Source: Bacteroidota bacterium (GTDB lineage: Bacteria; Bacteroidota; Bacteroidia; Flavobacteriales_F; PHOS-HE28). From it: DNA of 34,737 nt. The notes beneath the pieces were generated by a model. That model did no database searches and was not told where the DNA came from. It worked only from the letters and a program-made list of their open reading frames with translations. The translations under genes were made by a program, and so were the position numbers. Positions 15,271-21,403 of the stretch are shown one piece after another (position 1 is the stretch's first letter; the number at the start of each line of letters is the position of its first letter). Where the stretch lies: positions 1-34,737 of the forward strand of contig JACTMO010000004.1 of the NCBI GenBank assembly GCA_014584605.1, given 5' to 3'.

Positions 15271-15592
15271 AGAACTGCGGATCGTCGCGATCATGCTGGA
15301 CGAGAACGTGGAGTTCCGCGAGCGCTTGCGCATGGCGGCCAGGCTCTACGTCACCTTGAAGAACGAGCGCGACACCCAACGCGCCAGGGCGCACAACTGC
15401 GAGGCCAAGAGGGTCGAGGACCGGCGTGTGCGCCAGGCGCTCGAGGACATCATCGAATCGCACGAGAAGGAGGCCAACCAGGAGAAGGGCCGACGCTTCG
15501 GGCGTGCACTGAAGAACTTCGGCTCAGGCCTTGCCGTCGGTGCGGGCTTGGTGACCGGTTACACCCTGTACCGACAGCACAACACCCGATGA
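15167..15592 (+). CDS. Exported lysis-cassette protein with signal peptide, 141 aa
   Basis: ATG 15167 gives a good signal peptide (MRYLLPLLTAFCVSSAAMSQ), which earlier start codons in the frame would bury. The mature part is charged and helical (ERLRMAARLYVTLKNERDTQ, EDIIESHEKEANQEKGRRF). A second hydrophobic stretch lies near the C-terminus (SGLAVGAGLVTGYTLY). It overlaps the preceding spanin-like gene by 104 bases and is coupled to the endolysin by ATGA at 15589-15592. The overlap recalls Rz/Rz1, with this as the partner. However the cysteine at residue 12 (TAFC) is not a convincing lipobox, and the protein is longer than known Rz1 proteins. It could be another envelope-active lysis factor. 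Confidence 0.5.
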   Translation: MRYLLPLLTAFCVSSAAMSQATGPSTPDSLGLSTEELRIVAIMLDENVEFRERLRMAARLYVTLKNERDTQRARAHNCEAKRVEDRRVRQALEDIIESHEKEANQEKGRRFGRALKNFGSGLAVGAGLVTGYTLYRQHNTR

Positions 15593-16170
15593 CCATGGGA
15601 CAACTGAAGTACCTCGTTCTGCACTGCAGCGCAACGCCGGAGGGCCGCGAGGTCACCGGGAATGACATCCGGCTGTGGCATACGATGCCGGCGGACAACT
15701 CCGACGGAACGGTGACCTATAAGGGCCGCAAGTACAAGAGCCGCCAGGACCTCCCGAACGACATGATCCTTGGGAAGGACGTGCGCACCGGCAAGGGCCG
15801 GGGCTGGTCCGTGCCCGGGTATGCCCGGTTCATCCGGCTCGATGGGACCGTGGAGCAGCTGGTGCACTTCAACGCCGACGCCCGGGTCGACCCCTGGGAG
15901 ATCACCAACGGGGTAGCCGGCATCAACAGCAGCAGCCGCCACTTCTGCTATGCCGGCGGCACTGATGCCAAGGGGAAGCCCAAGGACACGCGCACGCCGG
16001 AGCAGCTTCACGCGTTGAAGCTCCTGGTGATGGAGACGATCCTGGATGTGCCCGGTATCGTGGTCTGTGGGCACTACCAGTTCGACAGCGGCAAAGCGTG
16101 TCCGAGCTTCGACGTTCCTGCGTGGTTGCGCTCGATCAAAGTGCCTGAGCGGAACATCTTGCGCAAGTGA
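15589..16170 (+). CDS. Endolysin: T7-type N-acetylmuramoyl-L-alanine amidase (Amidase_2), 193 aa
   Basis: This zinc amidase would cut the bond between N-acetylmuramic acid and L-alanine in peptidoglycan. The motifs fit the T7 lysozyme family. They are YLVLHCSATPEGR with ligand His12 and CGHYQFDSGKACPSFDVPAW with ligands His162 and Cys171. Lys169 is in the place of the T7 lysine near the active site. There is no signal peptide, so export would need a holin; candidates are the membrane genes at 20056, 23453 and 34248. An insert at residues 37-70 (YKGRKYKSRQDLPNDMI) is longer than in T7. The start is 15589 (ATGA overlap) or 15595, two codons later. Confidence 0.88.
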   Translation: MTMGQLKYLVLHCSATPEGREVTGNDIRLWHTMPADNSDGTVTYKGRKYKSRQDLPNDMILGKDVRTGKGRGWSVPGYARFIRLDGTVEQLVHFNADARVDPWEITNGVAGINSSSRHFCYAGGTDAKGKPKDTRTPEQLHALKLLVMETILDVPGIVVCGHYQFDSGKACPSFDVPAWLRSIKVPERNILRK

Positions 16171-16188
16171 TCGAGGACAGTACATTTG
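16159..16188 (+). promoter_or_regulatory. Consensus Bacteroidota promoter: TTG-N19-TACATTTG
   Basis: TTG 16159-16161 and TACATTTG 16181-16188 are 19 bases apart, the best full match in the window, including TTTG. The predicted start is near 16193, giving a CA-rich leader (CCACACACCCCACAACC) before ATG 16208. It probably drives the head operon with scaffold and capsid genes. Confidence 0.75.
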
Positions 16189-16207
16189 TGCCACACACCC
16201 CACAACC

Positions 16208-16396
16208 ATGGCAACGAAGAAAGCGGCTGGCAACAGCAAGACGGTCAAGGTGAAGGACATGCAGACCGGTCAGGTCGGCGACATGTCACGCATCGGTTAC
16301 GATGGGATCAAGGATGAGAAGATGCGCAAGGATGGCAAGCTCATCCAGCGCTACGTGCTCGTCGGCGGAAAGACCGAGGACGAGGGAAACGAGTAA
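16208..16396 (+). CDS. Small basic/acidic protein, 62 aa, first gene of the capsid operon
   Basis: The ATG at 16208 lies about 15 bases downstream of the start predicted from the TACATTTG promoter. The N-terminus is Lys-rich (MATKKAAGNSKTVKVKDM) and the C-terminus acidic (GGKTEDEGNE), with no cysteine or hydrophobic segment. I do not recognise it. The strong promoter and the position before the scaffold and capsid genes suggest an abundant head-associated protein, such as a decoration or internal protein. That is only an inference from context. Confidence 0.6.
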   Translation: MATKKAAGNSKTVKVKDMQTGQVGDMSRIGYDGIKDEKMRKDGKLIQRYVLVGGKTEDEGNE

Positions 16397-16449
16397 CGCC
16401 CGCCTCTGCAACGAAGAAGCCACCCTGCCCTATCTGCTGACCGATCACC

Positions 16450-17319
16450 ATGAAGAAGCTGCAAGCCCTGTTGAAGAAGCTCGGCGCAACGCCCGAGACG
16501 ATCAAGCTGTTCGCCGATGTCGAAGTGGACTTCGATGTGGCCGCCGTGCTGTCGGAGATCGATGCCTCCATGCGAACCGCGCTGGAGAACGACGACACCT
16601 TCGTTGATCCCATTGCCGAGCGTGTACGCGGCGAGTTCCTGGCGAGCAAGGAGCGCAAGCTGGTGAAGGTTAGCAATGGCCTGATCACCAAGGAAGAGGT
16701 GGAGGCCATGCCGAAGAAAGAGCGCTACGACAAGCTCGTGGAGCTCCTGGCTGAGCGGTTGGGCAAGGCTTCCGGCGAAGGCAAGACGGGCGATGACAAG
16801 GACAAGGAGATCCAGCGCCTCAACGACGAGCTGGCCGCCAGCCAGGCCGAGCTGAAGAAGGTGCGGGAGGAAGAGCTGCCCCAGGCACAGGCACAGGTCG
16901 AAGCCGCTCGCAGCGAAATGATGCTGGAGCGCCACCTGGAGGAGCTCTTGGTCGGGGATCAGAAACGGACCCTGGTGCTCGACCCTGCGCGTACTCTGCG
17001 CCTGCTCCGCGATGACCTGAGCAGGGAGTACGACCTTGGCTGGGACCGTGCGGCATCCGCGCCGGTGATCAAGCAGAAGGGCAAGGACCTGCAAGCCATC
17101 AACCCGGACACGCGCAAGCCGTGGACGACCGCCGAGCTGGTGGCGCACTACGGCGACAAGGCCAAGCTGTTCGCGGTGAACAACGGCGGAGGTGAGAAGG
17201 ACAGGGGCCGTGCCGAAGGCGGCGCCGCTGGCGGCGGCAACAAAGAGCGCAAGTACAACCTCCCGGGCATGAAAGCGGCCGAGGCCGCCATCAAAGAGCG
17301 GGAGGCTGAGAAGGCATAG
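16450..17319 (+). CDS. Scaffolding-like head assembly protein, 289 aa
   Basis: The protein is very charged and helical, with a central coiled coil at about residues 115-160 (DKEIQRLNDELAASQAELKK, then VREEELPQAQAQVEAARSEM). It ends in a glycine-rich, then lysine-rich tail (GGAAGGGNKERKYNLPGM, AAIKEREAEKA). It directly precedes the probable major capsid gene. Capsid scaffolds have this composition: a coiled coil for dimerisation and a basic C-terminus that touches the capsid protein. No protease gene is obvious nearby, so how the scaffold would be removed is unclear. The call is from architecture and position, not from a recognised family. Confidence 0.6.
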   Translation: MKKLQALLKKLGATPETIKLFADVEVDFDVAAVLSEIDASMRTALENDDTFVDPIAERVRGEFLASKERKLVKVSNGLITKEEVEAMPKKERYDKLVELLAERLGKASGEGKTGDDKDKEIQRLNDELAASQAELKKVREEELPQAQAQVEAARSEMMLERHLEELLVGDQKRTLVLDPARTLRLLRDDLSREYDLGWDRAASAPVIKQKGKDLQAINPDTRKPWTTAELVAHYGDKAKLFAVNNGGGEKDRGRAEGGAAGGGNKERKYNLPGMKAAEAAIKEREAEKA

Positions 17320-17440
17320 CGAACCCGCCGCGGGCGTGCGGCGATCGCCAATGAGGGGGGGCCCACCTGTTGAAGAGGCCACCGAGGTGATGCGGCCGAC
17401 CTGTTGAAGACAGGCTGCGACCAACATCAACCGTACAACC
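17320..17440 (+). other. Intergenic region before the capsid gene with two hairpins and a 12-bp repeat
   Basis: CGCCGC-N6-GCGGCG (17326-17343) can form a GC-rich hairpin. ACCTGTTGAAGA occurs twice (17365-17376 and 17399-17410). The second copy is part of a perfect hairpin, CCTGT-TGAAG-ACAGG (17400-17414). Immediately after it comes a G-poor leader ACCAACATCAACCGTACAACC, interrupted once by G, before ATG 17441. No consensus -7 box is seen. RNA processing, a stabilising 5' hairpin or a protein site are possible. Confidence 0.4.
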
Positions 17441-18484
17441 ATGGCGATCGAACTTGAGGACTTCTGCCAAACCGTGCAGCAGGACCTCTTTGACCTGGCC
17501 GGGTCCAACTACCCGGCGATGAAGCGTGAACCGACCGGCCTGCTCGATGCTGTTCGCAGCGAGAGCAACCGCAGCGGCTTCAGCCAGAACTACATCACCG
17601 ACGGCGGCGATGGGAAGCTGAAGCAGGTGCTGATCGAGTGGATCAAGCCGATCCCCGTGAGCACCACCGTCACCACGATGCAGGACATCTGCGAAGCGGG
17701 GACCGAGGAGCCCGTGTTCCGTGACGTGAAGACCCTGACGGGCTTCGCCAGCACCCGGGTGATCGAGTTCAGCGACGCGGAGCTCCGCAAGCTCTGTGAC
17801 GCGCCTTCCGAGCACCGTGCCAAGGTGATCAGCGCGCACATGAGCGGCCTGTTCCGCAAGGTGAACCAGATCTGCATCGCGAAGTACAACACCGGTGTGG
17901 GCGGGTTCATCGGTGGCGTGGCCGCCGGCAAGAACGTCGAGTTCCTGCACTACGACGGTATTTCCGAGGCTGCGAAGCCGGACGGGGAGATCGTGATGAT
18001 GGAGGACATGCAGAACCTGGGCGTGACCGGGAAGCCCCTGGTGGTGGGCTCCGGGATCATCAGCCGCTACAGCAAGCTGGCACAGATCGGCTGCTGCAAC
18101 GACTACGGCCAGGACGTGTCCGACCTGTCCGGGGCGTACGACTTCTACCGTGACCGCGATGTGGACATTGTGCTCGGCACTTCCGAGAACGTGTTCGCCT
18201 TCGCTCCCGGCGCGGTGCAGTTGGCGACCTACAACATGTTCCGCGGTGACTTCCGCAAGGTCGTCCCGAACGTGTACGTGCACGACACGATCACGGACCC
18301 CGTGCAAGGGATCACCGTGGACGTGAAGATGAAGTATGACGACTGCGCGCACGTGTGGCGCATGGCGTACTTCCTGCACTTCGACCTGTTCCTGCTCACG
18401 AACGACATGTTCTACGATGCCGACGAGCGGGATGGTGTGAACTACGCCTTCAAGTACAAGGCGGTGCGCACCGTGACCCCTTAG
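17441..18484 (+). CDS. Probable major capsid protein, 347 aa
   Basis: The call rests on position after the scaffold-like gene, size and layout. There is an N-terminal helical segment (MAIELEDFCQTVQQDLFDLA), then a beta/alpha core in which VKTLTGFASTRVIEFSDAEL and NQICIAKYNTGVGGFIGGV are typical of HK97-fold shells. The C-terminal strands read DPVQGITVDVKMKYDDCAH. It has about eight cysteines, many for a capsid protein. It has the largest dedicated upstream region in the head block, with hairpins and a CA-rich leader, and is followed by a GC-rich inverted repeat. No direct match to a named capsid family is claimed. The 330-residue protein at 18962 is the main alternative. Confidence 0.6.
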   Translation: MAIELEDFCQTVQQDLFDLAGSNYPAMKREPTGLLDAVRSESNRSGFSQNYITDGGDGKLKQVLIEWIKPIPVSTTVTTMQDICEAGTEEPVFRDVKTLTGFASTRVIEFSDAELRKLCDAPSEHRAKVISAHMSGLFRKVNQICIAKYNTGVGGFIGGVAAGKNVEFLHYDGISEAAKPDGEIVMMEDMQNLGVTGKPLVVGSGIISRYSKLAQIGCCNDYGQDVSDLSGAYDFYRDRDVDIVLGTSENVFAFAPGAVQLATYNMFRGDFRKVVPNVYVHDTITDPVQGITVDVKMKYDDCAHVWRMAYFLHFDLFLLTNDMFYDADERDGVNYAFKYKAVRTVTP

Positions 18485-18498
18485 GGTAGGGGGGTTAG

Positions 18499-18540
18499 TT
18501 GGACGACGGAGGCCCGGGGCGCATATCTTGGCGCCCCGGG
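18499..18540 (+). promoter_or_regulatory. Promoter-like TTG-N22-TATCTTGG overlapping a perfect 10-bp inverted repeat
   Basis: TTG 18499-18501 and TATCTTGG 18524-18531 resemble the promoter pattern, with a slightly long gap. CCCGGGGCGC (18513-18522) and GCGCCCCGGG (18531-18540) are perfect inverted arms around the 8-base loop ATATCTTG, which holds the -7 box. As RNA this is a very stable hairpin after the capsid gene, without a T tract. As DNA it is a possible operator. Confidence 0.5.
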
Positions 18541-18565
18541 TACCTCCACAAAACCACCAAGATCC

Positions 18566-18958
18566 ATGAACTCCAACGAGACGAACCTGCTCCGCGTATC
18601 GCGGAACCTGCTGGGCCTGGCCCAGGACTTCATCGCCGCCATGGAGCGGCAGAACATCGGCGTCCGCGTCCTTCCCCCTGCCGAGAAGTTCACGGCCAAG
18701 GATCGGGCTACCGACGTGAGCTTCGCAGTATGGCAACAGCCTGCCAAGATGCAGGACGCCGAAAGCCGGGCGGCGAATGTGCTCGCGGAGATCGCGAAAC
18801 ACGCCACCTCCGGGGCGAACGGCCTGATCACCTACACGGCATCCGGCCTGAAGCTCAGCGAGGCCAGGACCGCAGAAAAGGCGGCATCCCAGGCCTCCGA
18901 CGGCACCGGCACGGCTGGTGAAGACCCCCAGCCCCGTAAACGACCCCTCCGGCCCTGA
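18566..18958 (+). CDS. Hypothetical head protein, 130 aa
   Basis: The protein begins after a CA-rich leader downstream of the inverted-repeat promoter. The N-terminal half is helical (LLRVSRNLLGLAQDFIAAME). The C-terminal 35 residues are low-complexity and polar (ASQASDGTGTAGEDPQPRKR), probably disordered. No cysteine, membrane helix or known domain is seen. Following the capsid gene, it may be a head accessory or completion protein. No function can be assigned. Confidence 0.55.
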   Translation: MNSNETNLLRVSRNLLGLAQDFIAAMERQNIGVRVLPPAEKFTAKDRATDVSFAVWQQPAKMQDAESRAANVLAEIAKHATSGANGLITYTASGLKLSEARTAEKAASQASDGTGTAGEDPQPRKRPLRP

Positions 18959-18961
18959 TCC

Positions 18962-19954
18962 ATGGCCGACCTGAACTGCCTCACCGGGTTCATCTGTGCC
19001 CGCGCTGCATGCGGATCGGGCTTGGTGTCCGCTCCCAAGAGCGGCCTGTTCGTCGAAGACCTGCCGGGGATCAGCATGGAGTCGATGGCTGCGGTGGAGC
19101 CGGGGAAGTACGTCAACGTGCAGACGTTCATCGACGAGAAGATGCGCACGGCCGGGCAAATGGTGGCCGACAGGATCCGCGCAACCCTGGACGAGTACGT
19201 CCGAGCACGCGGACCGAAAGAGGCCGGCACGGTCGGCACCTGGGACGCTGAAGGCAACACGATCGCCGCATCGGTGAACGCGCGTGGCCTTCGGATCACG
19301 TTCGGCGGCGGTGCGATGAGCATGGGCAGCGTGAGCCGGATCTGGTTGCGCTCTTCTACTGCGGTGACCGGCCTGGTGGTGACCCTGAAGGATGGGCCTG
19401 AGACCCGCACCTACACCGTGGACCTGGAGGCCGACGTGGAGACCGAGGTGTGGTTGAACTATGAGGCTCGCACGAAGTCCGTGGACATCACGGTCGCAGA
19501 GGACGACTTCACGCCGGTGACCGGGAGCACCAAGGGAACCCGGTACTTCAGCACGTGCAGCACGTGCGGACAGCTTGGGCGTTACGCCACGATCAGCGGC
19601 AGCGGCCTGTTGAGCGGCGCCACCACTGACGAACTGCAGGGCATGCGCGCCGAGGTGGTCATGCTCTGCTCGATCGACCCGGTGCTGTGCATCCTGCTCA
19701 AGCGGTACCGCTTCGCCGTGCTCTACCAGTGGGGCGTGCTGGTGCTTCAGGAGTGGCTGGCCTCGCCGCGGACGAACTACTTCACGATCCACAGCCGCGA
19801 TTGGGCGGCCGGCACGGTCGAGCTGTGGGAGAAGGTCGAATTGCCCCGCGCACTGAAGGCTCAGAACAGCACGCTGGCGCACTTCGTGTCCCAACTCGAT
19901 CCGGAGTGCCTCACATGCGGCTCCGGGGCTCACTATGGCTACTCGCATCCGTAA
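18962..19954 (+). CDS. Cysteine-rich virion protein, hypothetical, 330 aa
   Basis: The protein begins with CLTGFICARAACGSG and ends with PECLTCGSGAHYGYSHP. A further pair FSTCSTCGQLG lies near residue 200, and a cysteine pair LCSIDPVLCILL near residue 240. The middle (residues about 90-180) is beta-rich (VNARGLRITFGGGAMSMGSV, AVTGLVVTLKDGPETRTYTV). The last third is helical (RYRFAVLYQWGVLVLQEWLA). The paired cysteines near both ends suggest metal sites or disulphides. Its position between capsid and tail-completion genes suggests a connector or tube protein. No family is recognised. The start follows the previous stop by three bases. Confidence 0.55.
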   Translation: MADLNCLTGFICARAACGSGLVSAPKSGLFVEDLPGISMESMAAVEPGKYVNVQTFIDEKMRTAGQMVADRIRATLDEYVRARGPKEAGTVGTWDAEGNTIAASVNARGLRITFGGGAMSMGSVSRIWLRSSTAVTGLVVTLKDGPETRTYTVDLEADVETEVWLNYEARTKSVDITVAEDDFTPVTGSTKGTRYFSTCSTCGQLGRYATISGSGLLSGATTDELQGMRAEVVMLCSIDPVLCILLKRYRFAVLYQWGVLVLQEWLASPRTNYFTIHSRDWAAGTVELWEKVELPRALKAQNSTLAHFVSQLDPECLTCGSGAHYGYSHP

Positions 19955-20051
19955 GACCGGCGGAGCCATCCGGCCGCTCACCACCACGCGCCGCCCGGCC
20001 AGGGTGGTGCAGAAGCCCAAGCCGAAACGCAATGGCTGCACCAAGTGCTGA
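19935..20051 (+). CDS. Small basic protein, 38 aa, ending CTKC
   Basis: This short open frame overlaps the end of the previous gene by 20 bases. It encodes a strongly basic peptide (MATRIRKTGGAIRPLTTTRR and onward, with PKPKRNGCTKC at the end). Nearly all codons end in G or C, as in neighbouring real genes, and the short overlaps match local gene spacing. The terminal CX2C recalls the preceding protein's cysteine pairs. Function is unknown; nucleic-acid or virion binding would fit the charge. Confidence 0.5.
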   Translation: MATRIRKTGGAIRPLTTTRRPARVVQKPKPKRNGCTKC

Positions 20052-20055
20052 AGGC

Positions 20056-20274
20056 ATGGACGCTGTTACCATGCTGCTCGCGTTGAACGCGGCCCTGCTC
20101 GGACTGGTATCGTACTTCCTGGCCCTGGGCGTCCAGGTGATCCGCGCATCGATGCTGAAGGTGGAGACGATGCAGCTCGAGCAGGTGCGGCACGCCAAGG
20201 ACATCGAAGCACACAGCCGGGTGTTGGACACGCACGCCCGCGCCATCGAGAAGCTGATGGAGGCCGCCCCCTAG
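20056..20274 (+). CDS. Single-pass membrane protein, holin candidate, 72 aa
   Basis: ATG 20056 gives a protein with one N-terminal membrane helix (MLLALNAALLGLVSYFLALG, residues 6-25). A charged amphipathic helix follows (LEQVRHAKDIEAHSRVLDTH). An in-frame ATG at 20032 would add eight polar residues. Small membrane proteins of this shape occur among holins and antiholins, but it lies in the connector block, away from the amidase, so the role is uncertain. Its TAG stop forms the first bases of the TAGCTTCG box for the next gene. Confidence 0.5.
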   Translation: MDAVTMLLALNAALLGLVSYFLALGVQVIRASMLKVETMQLEQVRHAKDIEAHSRVLDTHARAIEKLMEAAP

Positions 20275-20279
20275 CTTCG
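20272..20279 (+). promoter_or_regulatory. TAnnTTCG box (TAGCTTCG) 4 nt before ATG 20284
   Basis: TAGCTTCG-TGCC-ATGG matches the site at 14884-14899 in 14 of 16 positions. It begins with the preceding gene's stop codon. No TTG lies at the usual -33 distance. Confidence 0.6.
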
Positions 20280-20283
20280 TGCC

Positions 20284-20883
20284 ATGGCAACCTACCTGCC
20301 GTCCGAGGCTGCGGAACTGATCCGGTTGATGCCCGGGGCGCTGATGCAGGCGATCGAAACCGAGCAGGCGATCGCCACCCTGGACGTGCAGGGTGACATC
20401 CTGCAGAACGTGTTCTTCGAAGGTCGCGATCGAGACGGTGGCAGGATCGGTTCGTACAGCCGAAAGCCGATGTATGTGAGCCTTTCGGCCGCACGTGCGC
20501 GCTACGGCTCGCAGGTGCCCACGTCGAAGCTGAAGGGACGCGGCAAGAACTCGACGGGTAGTAAGTTCGCCAACGGAGAGCCCCGCGCATCGATGTACTT
20601 CAGCGATGGCTATGCAGGCTTCCGAGCGCACATGAACAGGCCGACGAACACCGTGAACCTGAAGCTCACCGGAAACCTGGCTGGCTCCATTGCTGCCGGC
20701 ACGTCGAAGAACGTGAGCACGATCGCCTGGACGAACGAGGCCGCGGCTGAGCTGGCGGCCGCCCATGAAGCGAAGTACGGCACGGTGATCTTCCAGCCGC
20801 CCCAGCGATCCCTGGACGAGCTCTTCCAGCGCCTTCGTGACGCTGCCGACCGAGCTCTCCGCAACCTCACCCCTAATGGTTGA
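20284..20883 (+). CDS. Head-tail connector / tail completion protein (gp10-like), 199 aa
   Basis: The start is fixed by TAGCTTCG-TGCC-ATG. The fold pattern resembles HK97 gp10-type and related morphogenesis proteins. An N-terminal helix (EAAELIRLMPGALMQAIETE) comes first, then a Gly-rich middle with YSRKPMYVSLSAARARYG and YFSDGYAGFRAHMN. An Ala-rich stretch precedes the C-terminal helix LDELFQRLRDAADRALRNL. Proteins of this kind sit at the neck and close the tail tube. The next gene has the size of a tail terminator, which supports a neck block. Specific family membership is tentative. Confidence 0.5.
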   Translation: MATYLPSEAAELIRLMPGALMQAIETEQAIATLDVQGDILQNVFFEGRDRDGGRIGSYSRKPMYVSLSAARARYGSQVPTSKLKGRGKNSTGSKFANGEPRASMYFSDGYAGFRAHMNRPTNTVNLKLTGNLAGSIAAGTSKNVSTIAWTNEAAAELAAAHEAKYGTVIFQPPQRSLDELFQRLRDAADRALRNLTPNG

Positions 20884-21403
20884 CACCATCTGCGCCCACA
20901 TAGCGAGCCAGCTCACCACGCAGTTCTCGTCATGGCTGAACGTGGTGAATTACATCGCCAGGCAGGACCCCACCGGGGTGATCGTGAAGGAGCAGCCTGA
21001 AGAGTGGGTCGGCATCAACGACGCGGTGCCTGGGCATGCCTACATCCGCTTCCGAGACGGCGACGACATCGTGTTCAGCAATGGCACGCTCACCAGTGCC
21101 CCGAACATGCGGAGCACGGCACGCCTACGCCTGGTCATGTTCCACCGGTGCGACAACGAGCACGAGATCGCCCGCTACCTCAGCTTCGGCCTTCTGAACT
21201 GCCGCGGCTACGGCCAACCCCGTTACAGCGTGACGGTGCTCCGGTGCTCCACGGACCGCCAGGTGATCTACCGGGAAGAGACAAAGCGGGACGACGGCAT
21301 GCGGGATGACAACCTGCGGCTGATCCGCGTGGACTTCGACGTTGCCTATCGCGACGGCATCTTGGACGGAGAAACCTGCATCCCCCCTTGCAATGTCTGC
21401 TGA
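20876..21403 (+). CDS. Neck protein, tail-terminator-like, 175 aa
   Basis: ATG 20876 overlaps the preceding gene by eight bases; an upstream GTG at 20837 is less likely. The protein has an N-terminal helix (TICAHIASQLTTQFSSWLNV), then a beta-rich body (GHAYIRFRDGDDIVFSNG, RLRLVMFHRCDNEHEIARYL). It ends with a long strand LIRVDFDVAYRDGI and CIPPCNVC. Length, alpha-then-beta layout and position after a gp10-like gene are those of tail-terminator proteins. No residue-level match supports it, so this is inference. Cysteines cluster at the C-terminus, as in the neighbours. Confidence 0.45.
   Translation: MVDTICAHIASQLTTQFSSWLNVVNYIARQDPTGVIVKEQPEEWVGINDAVPGHAYIRFRDGDDIVFSNGTLTSAPNMRSTARLRLVMFHRCDNEHEIARYLSFGLLNCRGYGQPRYSVTVLRCSTDRQVIYREETKRDDGMRDDNLRLIRVDFDVAYRDGILDGETCIPPCNVC

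Noticed and set aside
17326..17343. GC hairpin after the scaffold-like gene as a rho-independent terminator
   Set aside because: The stem is only six base pairs and no T run follows, so termination is not supported.
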